NCBI GenBank assembly: GCA_023634235.1
Contig: JAMKCF010000006.1
Location: forward strand, 12,008,647 to 12,072,646
Source: Pisaster brevispinus
Lineage: Eukaryota > Echinodermata > Asteroidea > Forcipulatida > Asteriidae
Reading direction: 5' to 3'
DNA: 64,000 nt
The position numbers and the translations under genes were made by a program. The notes under the pieces were generated by a model. It was not told where the DNA came from and did no database searches. It was given only the letters and a program-made list of their open reading frames with translations. This document shows positions 62,001 through 63,815 of the stretch, piece by piece. How positions within the stretch are numbered: the stretch's first letter is position 1; the number at the start of each line of letters is the position of its first letter.

Positions 62001-62589
62001 CGAGCCAAAAAGCACAGTGCGGACTCATCATCCGGGTAAAAACAGTCAGTAAAATACCACGCACGGTTCACTGCACAGCCATGATCACAGCCATGGTCAC
62101 ATGGCACACGGAAGTGAACTTCAACCTGCATGTACTGGTTATGTTCACACTCATCTTGTTGCGGCAGATTCAGAAATGGCGTCCTTTTGCTTGCGTTGTT
62201 TTTTTACTTTTTAATTGATGGGCTTCTCTGCAAAAATTGTTTACAAGCTAGGTCATGTAATTGTGTCATAGCCGGATAAAGGTCACTGGCGTAGCGCCCT
62301 CATGTGTTTATATTTAGTCAGTCGGTTTGTTTCACCATCGCATCGGTTAGTTAATACCTGCGTCAAATAAACCAAGTGTGGACACCGGAAATAATAATCC
62401 AATGAGACAATTTATTTTCAGGTTCTTATTCTTTGGTGCCTCTCTTTCCAGTCAATGGTAAAAGTATCGCCAATGTTCACCACAATGCTAGAGGGAGTCC
62501 GCGCAAATCGTAGGAAGTGGCACGAGCTGAACGAACAGCGCAAGAGGAAAAAGAGCACATCGGAGATCAGTAAGCCCATCCTCTGCTGA
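2943..62589 (+). CDS. PDE11A: PDE11-type cAMP/cGMP phosphodiesterase, 5'-partial, 15 exons
   Basis: The gene product hydrolyses 3',5'-cAMP and cGMP to the 5'-monophosphates; the family is cytosolic and dimeric, with tandem GAF domains regulating a C-terminal catalytic domain. Fifteen exons join in phase into 563 codons plus TGA. Residues 1-30 are the end of GAF-A and linker helix, about 31-200 GAF-B, about 250-545 the catalytic domain. Visible signatures are LLKCERCSV (GAF-B start), [13 protein letters not shown] (NKFDE-type motif), [10 protein letters not shown] and [11 protein letters not shown] (metal-binding His/Asp), [26 protein letters not shown] (distal metal Asp) and MQLGFID (invariant purine-binding Gln). 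GAF-B and linker wording fit PDE11 rather than PDE5 or PDE6. All donors are GT and all acceptors AG. The first exons, including the start codon, are outside the window. The identity is family recognition by eye; paralogue assignment is strong but not tested by a tree. Confidence 0.95.
3365..3550. repeat. MITE-like element, GGCCCAATTT...GCTTAGCAG family
   Basis: The element starts with ggcccaattttgagct, contains repeated cttagca/agcag motifs and 'ccagccaaaat', and ends with the inverted form ggcagctctatgaaattg. Related copies are at 25718-25845, 50427-50621 and 50627-50819. A further half copy may lie around 4290-4440 (cagctctatgaatttggaccc). It has no coding capacity and resembles a palindromic non-autonomous element. 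Confidence 0.6.
3643..3783. repeat. MITE with GCTAGGTGGCAGCA terminal inverted repeats
   Basis: The left arm ggacttttgggacgctaggt and the right arm acctagcgttccaaagtc are inverted repeats bounding about 140 bp. A second full copy is at 55416-55564 and a partial copy at about 37650-37758. There is no open frame inside, so it is a non-autonomous DNA-transposon-like element. Confidence 0.75.
3960..4245. repeat. Degenerate GACATCCTG / ATCTCGAGATAA repeat region
   Basis: Multiple diverged copies of gacatcctg or caggatgt alternate with ttatctcgag-type palindromes on both strands. This gives a self-complementary region of about 280 bp. It looks like an old palindromic element or degenerate tandem array; the unit boundaries are unclear. 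Confidence 0.55.
5047..5330 (+). repeat. Dispersed repeat, copy 1
   Basis: Shared in the same order and orientation with 62935-63180: 'gatttct.aggatttttcctgattt', 'gagtctgtaaa', 'gaattgtaacatct', 'gggaaccc', 'cattttcag.aattt' and 'caaatctcat'. The two copies are diverged, with indels. No coding sequence or tRNA promoter was recognised, so its class is unknown. Confidence 0.65.
5345..5475 (+). repeat. (TTTG)n microsatellite
   Basis: Tandem TTTG tetranucleotides run almost perfectly from about 5374 to 5470, interrupted by ttgggatgttgggg segments. Open frames across it (poly-CLFV or TNKQ) are artefacts of the repeat. Confidence 0.9.
7540..7625 (+). repeat. TTTG/T-run/G-run composite tract
   Basis: A TTTG-rich lead is followed by a run of T and then a run of G. 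The same architecture occurs at 4858-4945, 13958-14095, 44320-44385 and 63930-63955, always with the T/G-rich strand on +. It is low-complexity sequence. Confidence 0.7.
7785..7925 (+). CDS. PDE11A: PDE11 exon w2: linker and first part of GAF-B
   Basis: Forty-seven codons (residues 31-77), phase 0 at both ends, acceptor cttcag at 7779-7784 and donor gtaagt at 7926. The peptide runs [16 protein letters not shown], the helix entering GAF-B, then [19 protein letters not shown], the first helix and strand of the domain. LLKCERCSV is characteristic of PDE11 among GAF-containing phosphodiesterases. Confidence 0.95.
8360..8460 (+). repeat. SINE tail fragment
   Basis: The sequence cagcaagacacta.attgctt followed by acccaggagtaa and 'tgggtag' matches the body/tail pattern also seen after the tRNA-like heads at 34480 and 47826. 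The tRNA-related head is missing or decayed. It appears to be a 5'-truncated SINE copy. Confidence 0.45.
8876..9520. repeat. 21-bp tandem satellite, about 30 units
   Basis: The unit is approximately ttttgagggaacgaaagcgta with variants (gaaacaaaagcatatctcg and similar). The centre (9000-9190) is most regular and both edges are degenerate. Because 21 is divisible by three, frames on both strands stay open and give heptad-like peptides (ILRERKR on +, RSLKIRF on -). There is no other coding evidence. Confidence 0.9.
12388..12740. repeat. Long palindromic MITE, agggacacgttgccttgga type
   Basis: The left half has aaaaagcgtttgaacgcg, ttaaaattgtgtg and accaacacggtctgccat; the right half has the inverted forms atggcggaccgtgtta, acacaatttcgaggc and aacgctttcaaacgcttttt. 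The arms therefore fold on a centre near 12570. The left tip agggacacgttgccttgga has no matching right tip, so the copy looks truncated at its right end. Confidence 0.65.
13530..13570 (-). repeat. Hammerhead-like motif (Penelope-type), copy B
   Basis: On the minus strand this reads CTCCCGAAGA, a hairpin, then CGAAACGTCGAG. That matches a hammerhead core with one change in the CUGANGA box and very short stem III (AC/GU); CTC and GAG form stem I. A plus-strand CTCCTGAAGATGATCAG half lies at 13913-13951, so the two form an inverted pair about 370 bp apart. Confidence 0.45.
13720..13800. repeat. Dispersed repeat 'gacctgagaacaaaag', copy 1
   Basis: The core tggacctgagaacaaaag followed by gtcctcacattgtggggactt recurs as gtggacctgagaacaaaag plus 'agagacttgaac' at about 45610-45665. 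It lies between the two facing hammerhead-like motifs. No coding capacity was seen. Confidence 0.5.
13913..13951 (+). repeat. Decayed hammerhead-like motif, inverted partner of copy B
   Basis: CTCCTGAAGATGATCAG is followed by gcgtactgagtgatgg and AGTCGAG. The CUGANGA box is intact, but GAAAC before GTCGAG is lost. It faces the copy at 13530-13570, as expected for the two ends of a rearranged or inverted element remnant. Confidence 0.35.
13958..14095 (+). repeat. Long T-run/G-run composite tract
   Basis: About thirty T residues are followed by about a dozen G, then TTTGG-type repeats, then a second T-run and G-run. The G-rich blocks could form quadruplexes on the + strand. The long minus-strand frame through here (poly-K/P) is an artefact of the homopolymers. 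Confidence 0.85.
15255..15462. repeat. GGGTCA MITE, copy 1
   Basis: Begins near tctcccgggtcacaactgac and ends tctgacccgggcgtttcaga, in inverted symmetry. Inside are many gggtca/tgaccc motifs, including GGTCAcaacTGACC and GGTCAtttcTGACC. It belongs to the same family as 16811, 20598, 24170, 33472, 40978, 41280, 46263 and 52583. Confidence 0.7.
16811..17054. repeat. GGGTCA MITE, copy 2
   Basis: About 240 bp; the left tip is degenerate and the right tip is gggagtttctatagtgta. It contains a perfect GGTCAgtgTGACC palindrome inside 16876-16890 and several single TGACCC half-sites. A C-tract near 16995-17006 interrupts the right half. Confidence 0.75.
19140..19330 (+). repeat. tRNA-derived SINE-like element
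   Basis: An RNA polymerase III B box GGTTCGATTCC is exact at 19205-19215. It is preceded by an A-box-like tggtctagcatg and followed by a non-tRNA body with a short hairpin (gtggctttc...aaaagccac). The cloverleaf is not intact, so this is a SINE rather than a functional tRNA gene. Confidence 0.55.
19376..19860 (+). repeat. Composite dispersed repeat with TAGACCCCTTGCA end and hairpin
   Basis: The left end is tagaccccttgca followed by a full CRE octamer at 19395-19402. The right end has a hairpin (cctgtctttatcc..gataaagacagg, 19805-19834). An inverted copy spans about 51840-52215, and the hairpin end alone recurs at 46457-46510. The left tip is shared with the small element at 32176-32343. No transposase frame was seen. 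Confidence 0.65.
20598..20807. repeat. GGGTCA MITE, copy 3
   Basis: The left tip TACACTCTTAGAACTTCCGG is at 20598. The right end, ccgacccgtgtgta, lacks the usual gggagtttttaga, implying a small deletion. The internal near-palindrome is AGTCAggcTGACC. Confidence 0.75.
21180..21600 (+). repeat. Old dispersed repeat, copy 1
   Basis: Diverged but collinear with 36800-37270: 'cttgtacatt', 'ggcaggcaaga', 'agacaagttttgagatgtg', 'cagtgcaatctccat' and 'ttccaggc'. Both copies have the same orientation. The class is unknown; neither copy has a coding frame worth calling. Confidence 0.5.
22165..22440 (+). repeat. Hexanucleotide array (GGTTAT)n with a (GGTTTT)n core
   Basis: Nearly perfect GGTTAT hexamers flank a central block of about six GGTTTT hexamers at 22305-22355. 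Frames across it give YGYGYG or MVMVMV strings and are not genes. The unit does not match the usual animal telomere repeat TTAGGG. Confidence 0.95.
23846..24098 (+). CDS. PDE11A: PDE11 exon w3: core of GAF-B
   Basis: Eighty-four codons plus one base (residues 78-162), phase 0 in and phase 1 out; acceptor tccag at 23841-23845 and donor gtaagc at 24099. The peptide covers the GAF-B ligand pocket: [35 protein letters not shown] and [18 protein letters not shown], the standard GAF strand-helix order. It is the longest exon in the window. Confidence 0.96.
24170..24535. repeat. GGGTCA MITE, copy 4, with a second MITE inserted
   Basis: Tips are TACACTTTATAAAATTCCGG at 24170 and cgggagtttttagagtgta ending at 24535, flanked by TA. 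It has a perfect GGTCAaccTGACC at 24314-24326. Removing the 140-bp insertion at 24363-24502 leaves about 226 bp, the normal family size. Confidence 0.85.
24363..24502. repeat. Palindromic MITE nested in a GGGTCA MITE
   Basis: Ends gggtcgatttcacaaa and tttgtgaaatcgaccc are inverted repeats. The interior repeats aggactagtcct and actagtcctaagtta in both orientations. It splits the right arm of the surrounding element, so it inserted later. Confidence 0.85.
25718..25845. repeat. MITE-like element, gggcccaatttca family
   Basis: It has agcccagtttcatgaaaact at the left, cttgctaagca and gcttagca motifs inside, 'accagcc', and aaattgggccctg at the right. It is the same family as 3365-3550 and 50427-50819, short and internally deleted. 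Confidence 0.5.
26105..26175 (+). repeat. tRNA-like SINE head fragment
   Basis: An exact B box GGTTCAAATCC lies at 26135-26145, preceded by ggaggtcgtt and followed by cgccccagtcaattt. The A-box region is decayed. It is a SINE remnant rather than a tRNA gene. Confidence 0.4.
29617..29811. repeat. Possible DNA-transposon fragment, tcgttat..ataacgag ends
   Basis: Left ccctcgttattaagag and right ttataacgagagtcgactgt form imperfect inverted ends with repeated gctattaagagg/gttataaagagg motifs between. It resembles the terminal parts of cut-and-paste elements with GTTATAACGAG tips. No transposase is visible. Confidence 0.35.
30932..31030. repeat. Perfect 21-bp inverted repeat (hairpin), 57-bp spacer
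   Basis: TTTTTGCCCTTACACCGATG plus T at 30932-30952 is exactly complementary to 31010-31030. The spacer includes tcgggaaagtgctgagtata, similar to a tail seen in marine-invertebrate SINEs. Perfect arms suggest a recent event or constraint. Confidence 0.85.
31607..31674 (+). CDS. PDE11A: PDE11 exon w4: NKFDE-type motif of GAF-B
   Basis: Sixty-eight bases completing Gly-162 and encoding residues 163-184, phase 1 in and phase 0 out; acceptor ttctag at 31601-31606 and donor gtaaga at 31675. The peptide [20 protein letters not shown] carries the N[KR]XnFX3DE motif that in cyclic-nucleotide-binding GAF domains supports ligand binding. The Lys position is Arg here. Confidence 0.95.
32176..32343. repeat. 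Small TIR element with TAGACCCCTTGCA ends carrying a CRE
   Basis: The left end tagaccccttgcattgac and the right end tgacgtcatatgcaagggggtcta are inverted repeats. The right end includes a full TGACGTCA at 32319-32326. The tip matches the left end of the composite repeat at 19376. There is no internal frame of note. Confidence 0.65.
32550..32700 (+). repeat. tRNA-derived SINE-like element
   Basis: The head ctctgtggtgtagtggtaag matches an A box (TGGtgtAGTGG), and gagctcaaatcccac is a near B box. The tail continues ccaagtaatatacctgtgg. The cloverleaf is incomplete, so it is a SINE copy. Confidence 0.5.
33472..33692. repeat. GGGTCA MITE, copy 5
   Basis: Tips are gcactctagaaactcccggg and ggaactttttaaagtgtca, about 220 bp. 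A perfect GGTCAtacTGACC lies at 33614-33626. Confidence 0.8.
34480..34700 (+). repeat. tRNA-derived SINE with body and tail
   Basis: A tRNA-like head (gttggcatagtgcaccagac) with a near B box ggttcggaccc at 34528-34538 is followed by the body cttgagaagggtacttaacc, 'ttgcttctctttgcccaggtgtaa' in shortened form, and gctggatggtctggatgggc. This head-plus-body arrangement is shared with 47826-48010 and, in part, 8360-8460. Confidence 0.6.
36800..37270 (+). repeat. Old dispersed repeat, copy 2
   Basis: Collinear with 21180-21600: 'ccttgtacattcc', 'ggcaggcaagac', 'aaacaagttctgagatgtg', 'cagtgcagtctccatg' and 'gtccaggcagg'. The divergence suggests an old family. Confidence 0.5.
37650..37758. repeat. 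Partial GCTAGGTGGCAGCA MITE
   Basis: The right arm ctgctgccacctagcgttcc followed by gaaagtctcc is clear. A possible decayed left tip gagactttgaaac lies near 37651. It is the same family as 3643-3783 and 55416-55564. Confidence 0.5.
38050..38160 (+). repeat. Decayed tRNA-like SINE head
   Basis: The run tcgagtcgctgttaagaacg followed by ccggattcgaatcac resembles an A box and B box of a serine/leucine-type tRNA, with a tail that includes ttagttccctgctgcagag. It is weakly conserved and no cloverleaf was formed by eye. Confidence 0.35.
40978..41196. repeat. GGGTCA MITE, copy 6
   Basis: Left tip TACAATCTAAAACTCC and right tip gggagtgtttagagtgta, flanked by TA; 219 bp. The internal palindrome is imperfect (GGTCAggtTGGCC). 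Confidence 0.85.
41280..41434. repeat. GGGTCA MITE, copy 7, partial
   Basis: The right two-thirds of the family: aaaatgacccagaaattggt, cgagtcagtctgacccag, and the tip ccgggagtttttagagtg. The left tip is missing. It lies less than 100 bp from copy 6. Confidence 0.7.
42331..42894 (+). repeat. 27-bp minisatellite with a 187-codon open frame
   Basis: About seventeen units of a 27-bp repeat (gacatggacaacaatgacat + caactca) span 42331-42790. The frame from ATG 42331 encodes DMDNNDINS repeats and runs past the array to a stop at 42894. Most differences between units are synonymous (ATC/ATT, AAC/AAT, TCA/TCT) or conservative (M/L/I, N/K). There is no signal peptide or recognised domain, and no clear splice context. 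The minus strand is also open. It could be non-coding repeat or an exon of an unrecognised acidic protein; I favour non-coding. Confidence 0.6.
43147..44060 (+). repeat. 42/39-bp minisatellite, about 22 units
   Basis: The 42-bp unit is gctgctgactatgctagctg + atttgaagctgtctatactg + ga; a shorter 39-bp unit lacks three bases (gactgctag for gactatgctag). Units also alternate ctggAg and ctggTg. From about 43595 to 43835 a 42+39+39 block recurs. Short frames give [12 protein letters not shown] repeats but are broken by stops at several unit variants. Confidence 0.95.
44320..44385 (+). repeat. T/G homopolymer tract
   Basis: Text such as ttgtttgtttttggggggtt followed by a ten-base G-run, then a nine-base T-run. 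It is the same composite type as at 7540 and 13958. Confidence 0.7.
45371..45514 (+). CDS. PDE11A: PDE11 exon w5: last GAF-B helix and linker to catalytic domain
   Basis: Forty-eight codons (residues 185-232), phase 0 at both ends, acceptor ttccag at 45365-45370 and donor gtaacc at 45515. [19 protein letters not shown] is the closing helix of GAF-B, and [20 protein letters not shown] leads to the catalytic domain. The donor is slightly off consensus (gtaacc). The next PDE11 exon continues in phase without loss of residues relative to my recollection of human PDE11A. Confidence 0.96.
45600..45665. repeat. Dispersed repeat 'gacctgagaacaaaag', copy 2
   Basis: Shares gtggacctgagaacaaaag and agagacttgaaccc with 13720-13800. 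It is short and has no other features. Confidence 0.45.
46263..46452. repeat. GGGTCA MITE, copy 8, right end replaced
   Basis: The left tip TACACTGCAAGCCTACCAGG is diverged. A perfect GGTCAggcTGACC lies at 46331-46343. The usual right tip is missing; the sequence instead runs into the hairpin piece at 46457-46512. Confidence 0.65.
46457..46512. repeat. Hairpin end of composite repeat
   Basis: ggtcccctgtccttatccgc followed by aaggataaagcaaggataaa and gacaggccactggtctta. It is the same hairpin as at 19805-19834 and 51852-51881, with a small internal duplication of aaggataaa. Confidence 0.6.
47826..48010 (+). repeat. tRNA-Ser/Leu-derived SINE
   Basis: The head cgtggccgagcggttaagag has an A box, and GGTTCAAGTCC at 47886-47896 is an exact B box. 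A CACC/GGTG anticodon stem with a 7-base loop and an extra hairpin (ttctg...cagag) indicate a class II (Ser/Leu) origin. The loop lacks T33 and the acceptor and T stems contain mismatches, so it is not a functional tRNA. The tail tccttgaggaagattaccat is shared with other SINEs here. Confidence 0.7.
48623..48665 (-). repeat. Hammerhead-like motif (Penelope-type), copy C
   Basis: The minus strand reads CTCTTGATGACGATC, loop, GATCGAAACGTCGAG. It has a GATC stem II, GAAAC and GTC, with CTC/GAG as stem I. The first base of the CUGAUGA box is T rather than C. No reverse transcriptase frame is nearby. Confidence 0.5.
50427..50621. repeat. MITE-like element, gggcccattttca family
   Basis: Left gggcccattttcatacagct, interior cttaaaaattttctgctcag and gtaaactgttttctgctgag, right ggcagctctatccaattggg. 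These are inverted ends of about 195 bp. A second copy is immediately adjacent at 50627. Confidence 0.65.
50627..50819. repeat. MITE-like element, second adjacent copy
   Basis: Left taggcccaatttcctagggc, interior ggagcttagcacaacaaaat and ggtaaccagcaaaaatacc, right aaagcagttttatgaaataa. It is the same family as the neighbour at 50427; tandem insertion or duplication. Confidence 0.6.
51840..52215 (-). repeat. Composite dispersed repeat, inverted copy
   Basis: It is the reverse complement of much of 19450-19860: the gataaagacagg hairpin at 51852-51881, then tcattggatacaatgatttc, 'gcatgcag', 'gaggtcaaaggt' and ccggtcaggcaggta, in inverted order. The outer TAGACCCC end is not preserved here. Confidence 0.65.
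52583..52711. repeat. GGGTCA MITE, copy 9, partial
   Basis: About 130 bp retaining gaaactgacgcagaatccca and the right tip tgacccggaagttttagagt. The middle is deleted. A further fragment with the same motifs lies at about 54710-54785. Confidence 0.6.
53484..53630 (+). CDS. PDE11A: PDE11 exon w6: start of catalytic domain
   Basis: Forty-nine codons (residues 233-281), phase 0 at both ends, acceptor ttggcag at 53477-53483 and donor gtgagg at 53631. The peptide has [20 protein letters not shown] followed by [12 protein letters not shown], the first helices of the PDE catalytic domain. Spacing to the preceding exon matches the family. Confidence 0.96.
53631..54160 (+). other. Intron w6, 530 bp
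   Basis: Short intron with no feature recognised apart from the T-rich tract before the acceptor at 54127-54160. Confidence 0.7.
54161..54268 (+). CDS. PDE11A: PDE11 exon w7: YHN..HAFNV metal/catalytic His
   Basis: Thirty-six codons (residues 282-317), phase 0 at both ends, acceptor ttacag at 54155-54160 and donor gtcaga at 54269. It encodes [20 protein letters not shown] then [12 protein letters not shown]. The YHN histidine is the general acid in class I PDEs, and the HAFN histidine is the first metal ligand. Phe replaces the Trp I recall in vertebrate YHNWRHAFN. Confidence 0.96.
54269..55238 (+). other. Intron w7, 970 bp, one third minisatellite
   Basis: Holds the 20-bp array at 54358-54705 and a GGGTCA MITE fragment at about 54710-54785. 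54790-55200 shows nothing named. The acceptor is preceded by a strong T/C tract at 55200-55233. Confidence 0.7.
54358..54705. repeat. 20-bp minisatellite, about 17 units
   Basis: The unit is approximately gtcagacttgactctctttg with scattered substitutions and a few units of 17-21 bp. The array starts about 90 bp after the donor of exon w7. No coding significance seen. Confidence 0.9.
55239..55348 (+). CDS. PDE11A: PDE11 exon w8: [10 protein letters not shown] metal site
   Basis: Thirty-six codons plus two bases (residues 318-354), phase 0 in and phase 2 out; acceptor caacag at 55233-55238 and donor gtgagt at 55349. It encodes [20 protein letters not shown] then [12 protein letters not shown]. 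The HD pair in CHDLDH contributes the two central metal ligands of the binuclear site. Confidence 0.97.
55416..55564. repeat. MITE with GCTAGGTGGCAGCA inverted ends, copy 2
   Basis: Left tgaggacgctaggtggcagc and right gctgccagctagcgttgcaa bracket about 150 bp. Interior 'gttctcggaaatgtgca' parallels 'gttcttggtaatgtgcc' in the copy at 3643-3783. Confidence 0.75.
56020..56960. repeat. GTACTC/TACTCG satellite with tttacaaagtactc spacer
   Basis: Hexamers gtactc, ggactc and gtactt are repeated in blocks separated by tactttacaaagtactc at roughly 50-70 bp intervals, most regular from 56435 to 56900. The left part (56020-56200) is more degenerate. Frames across it give TRTRTCT or YSYLYL strings and are artefacts. 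Confidence 0.9.
57971..58061 (+). CDS. PDE11A: PDE11 exon w9: EYHHFNH segment
   Basis: Ninety-one bases completing Lys-354 and encoding residues 355-384, phase 2 in and phase 0 out; acceptor ttgcag at 57965-57970 and donor gtgagt at 58062. The peptide [20 protein letters not shown] then [10 protein letters not shown] carries the conserved LYG and EYHHFNH elements around the active site. Confidence 0.96.
58435..58535 (+). CDS. PDE11A: PDE11 exon w10: [10 protein letters not shown] segment
   Basis: Thirty-three codons plus two bases (residues 385-418), phase 0 in and phase 2 out; acceptor aacag at 58430-58434 and donor gtaagt at 58536. [20 protein letters not shown] leads to [14 protein letters not shown], a conserved class I PDE block. 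Confidence 0.96.
58536..59033 (+). other. Intron w10, 498 bp
   Basis: AT-rich; no feature recognised. The acceptor is tatcag at 59028-59033, followed two bases later by a second possible AG that would break the frame. Confidence 0.65.
59034..59111 (+). CDS. PDE11A: PDE11 exon w11
   Basis: Seventy-eight bases completing Lys-418, encoding residues 419-443 and two bases of Arg-444; phase 2 in and out. The acceptor choice at 59032-59033 (cag) keeps the frame; the alternative AG at 59034-59035 does not. The peptide [20 protein letters not shown] and HKELL matches the family's FFELV and nearby helix. Confidence 0.94.
59112..60317 (+). other. Intron w11, about 1.2 kb
   Basis: Contains a degenerate tandem run of tt/act-tgc-aaaaca units at 59330-59475 (such as acttgctaaaaacaacactt). 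The remainder, including repeated cataactatgactt motifs near 59615-59700 and 60175-60205, is unassigned. Confidence 0.6.
59330..59475. repeat. Degenerate tandem repeat, acttgcaaaacata type
   Basis: About eight diverged units of roughly 15-18 bp (gacttgccaatacacaa, gatttgctaaacata, gactcgcaaaacatgt and so on). Low regularity; no coding role seen. Confidence 0.55.
60318..60381 (+). CDS. PDE11A: PDE11 exon w12: [13 protein letters not shown]
   Basis: Sixty-four bases completing Arg-444 and encoding residues 445-465, phase 2 in and phase 0 out; acceptor atag at 60314-60317 and donor gtgaga at 60382. [20 protein letters not shown] includes the distal metal-binding aspartate of the catalytic centre. 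Confidence 0.96.
60382..60885 (+). other. Intron w12, 504 bp, with hammerhead-like motif
   Basis: Short intron with a Penelope-type motif at 60722-60763 on the minus strand. Nothing else recognised. An open frame running through exon w12 into this intron ends at 60675 and would only be used if the intron were retained. Confidence 0.6.
60722..60763 (-). repeat. Hammerhead-like motif (Penelope-type), copy A
   Basis: On the minus strand: TTCTCCTGAAGACAATCAG, loop, CTGATCGAAACGTCGTG. The CUGANGA box is exact (CTGAAGA), followed by a stem (ATCAG/CTGAT), GAAAC and GTC. Stem III is only AC/GU. It is the best-preserved core of the copies in the window. Confidence 0.55.
60886..60960 (+). CDS. PDE11A: PDE11 exon w13: [12 protein letters not shown]
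   Basis: Twenty-five codons (residues 466-490), phase 0 at both ends, acceptor cccag at 60881-60885 and donor gtaagt at 60961. [20 protein letters not shown] matches the FFxQGDxE block conserved in class I PDEs. Confidence 0.97.
60961..61749 (+). other. Intron w13, 789 bp
   Basis: AT-rich; no feature recognised. Confidence 0.65.
61750..61833 (+). CDS. PDE11A: PDE11 exon w14: invariant Gln segment
   Basis: Twenty-eight codons (residues 491-518), phase 0 at both ends, acceptor catcag at 61744-61749 and donor gtcaga at 61834. [20 protein letters not shown] then GVCLPLYE holds the invariant purine-contacting glutamine (MQLGFID) and the aromatic clamp residue three positions on, here Phe. Confidence 0.97.
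61834..62451 (+). other. Intron w14, 618 bp (or 588 bp)
   Basis: No repeats recognised. Two acceptors precede the last exon: ttttcag ending at 62421 and tttccag ending at 62451, 30 bp apart and in the same phase. Confidence 0.65.
62452..62589 (+). CDS. PDE11A: PDE11 last exon w15 and stop
   Basis: Forty-five codons (residues 519-563) and TGA 62587-62589, phase 0 in. [20 protein letters not shown] then [15 protein letters not shown] is the last catalytic-domain helix, ending in a basic tail and SKPILC. I chose the acceptor at 62450-62451 because SMVKV fits the ALVKV position of the family. The upstream AG at 62420-62421 would add ten hydrophobic residues ([10 protein letters not shown]). A donor-like GTAAGC inside the exon (about 62570) could allow a different tail; not assumed. 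Confidence 0.93.
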   Translation, partial: SMVKVSPMFTTMLEGVRANRRKWHELNEQRKRKKSTSEISKPILC

Positions 62590-62934
62590 CGACGGGGCAA
62601 GAGTTTGAACACATCCCTGGAATGCACACTCAGACACAGACGATGGAAATGAGAGCTGCTGTAGATGTCCTAGAGTTGCTGTCTTGAGTAGTTTTAGGTG
62701 ACTTTGTACACATCATCCAGGAATATGACATGCTGAAGATGATCAAAAGAGGATATCGGAGAACTGCTTGTAAGATGATTTGAGAAAGTCGAAATTCAAG
62801 GGAGGTGATTTCTGCAAAGACTTATAAGACTGACCCTCATTGTAAGATCAAAAGTAATTGCATCAAAAGTTGCGAATTCAACCACCTAGAGTGATAATTT
62901 CATGTAGATGTAGTTGTTTCCACTGAACGAATCC

Positions 62935-63180
62935 CAGGCATATGATTTCTAAGGATTTTTCCTGATTTCAGGATTTTTCCTCAATCTCCTTGACTCTTCA
63001 AATGTTCAGTCACCAAAGGGAGAGAGTAACAGTCCACATTGTGGCAATGTACTGAGTCTGTAAACCTCCTGAATTGTAACATCTGGGAGGTTCAGGATCT
63101 GTAATGAAGGGGAACCCGGACCTGCAAAGACATTTTCAGTAATTTCCACATTCTGCAGATCTCATGCCCTGAAGTCCACT
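62935..63180 (+). repeat. Dispersed repeat, copy 2, in the 3' UTR
   Basis: Collinear and same orientation as 5047-5330: gatttctaaggatttttcct, 'gagtctgtaaacctcctgaattgtaacatct' in parts, 'ggggaaccc', 'cattttcagtaattt' and 'cagatctcat'. If the UTR call is right, this copy is transcribed in the mature message. Confidence 0.65.
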
Positions 63181-63792
63181 TCAAAAACACAGTTGATGTC
63201 AGTCAGTCAGTTCTCCTAGCTCGGGGTACCCATACTATTGATGTCAACCATTGGGAAACGGAAGTCCAAATTCAGCAGTACGAAATGACAATCCCACAAT
63301 GTTATTTTAATGTGCTCTAGATTGCACAGCTCAATAAGCAGATCCTTTCAGCCAGTTTGATGTTGTACATGAAGAACACTGTCTTAGGGGATTTTGTCCC
63401 CCGGCGTGTGTGTGTGTGTGTCCTCCTTATGCTAAATTAACATTGGCTGAACTTAAAAGTGATTCAAAAGAGGGCGCTGTCAGACGAAATTTCTACACAA
63501 TTCACCGTATGGGGGACAGAATCTCCTGCCGCACCGTTATCAATATTGCATAAAGCTAATTCAAGAAACAGATGTACGTTTGCCGTTGAGCCGTGGGTCA
63601 TTTGGCAGGAACGGGGGGCTGGGGATGGGCGACCCTGCAACATAAAGTTTGCTAGGGAGGAGATGGTTCTTGCCCCTACCCACCCCGATCCACCGCTCTA
63701 TGGTATTTGGTACAGTCTGCCTGCGCGAAAATCCGACGCATTTTGTTCCACAAGATACCTTGGCCTGAATTTCATTTAAGTTTTGTGCATGA

Positions 63793-63798
63793 AATAAA
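63793..63798 (+). terminator. Candidate poly(A) signal AATAAA
   Basis: First canonical AATAAA after the stop, followed within about 10-30 bases by a G/T-rich stretch (tgtatagtgtgcttattgtc). That is the usual arrangement for cleavage near 63810-63820. Confidence 0.6.
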
Positions 63799-63815
63799 TC
63801 GATTGTATAGTGTGC

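Larger units (their letters stand above)
62590..63815 (+). other. PDE11A: Probable 3' UTR of the PDE11 gene
   Basis: The stretch from the stop to the first canonical poly(A) signal is about 1.2 kb and free of splice-linked exons. It includes the dispersed repeat at 62935-63180 and a (GT)n run at about 63404-63420. The open frame at 63459-63779 shows no family resemblance. The UTR end is inferred. Confidence 0.55.

Noticed and set aside
2943..62589. PDE5 or PDE6 identity
   Set aside because: GAF-B wording (LLKCERCSV), LNRTDG and the linker spacing fit PDE11. The C-terminus is not a CaaX prenylation box as in PDE6. Only the clamp Phe resembles PDE5.
63459..63779. 106-codon frame in the 3' UTR region
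   Set aside because: No family resemblance and no intron or promoter signal; it lies between the PDE11 stop and its poly(A) signal.
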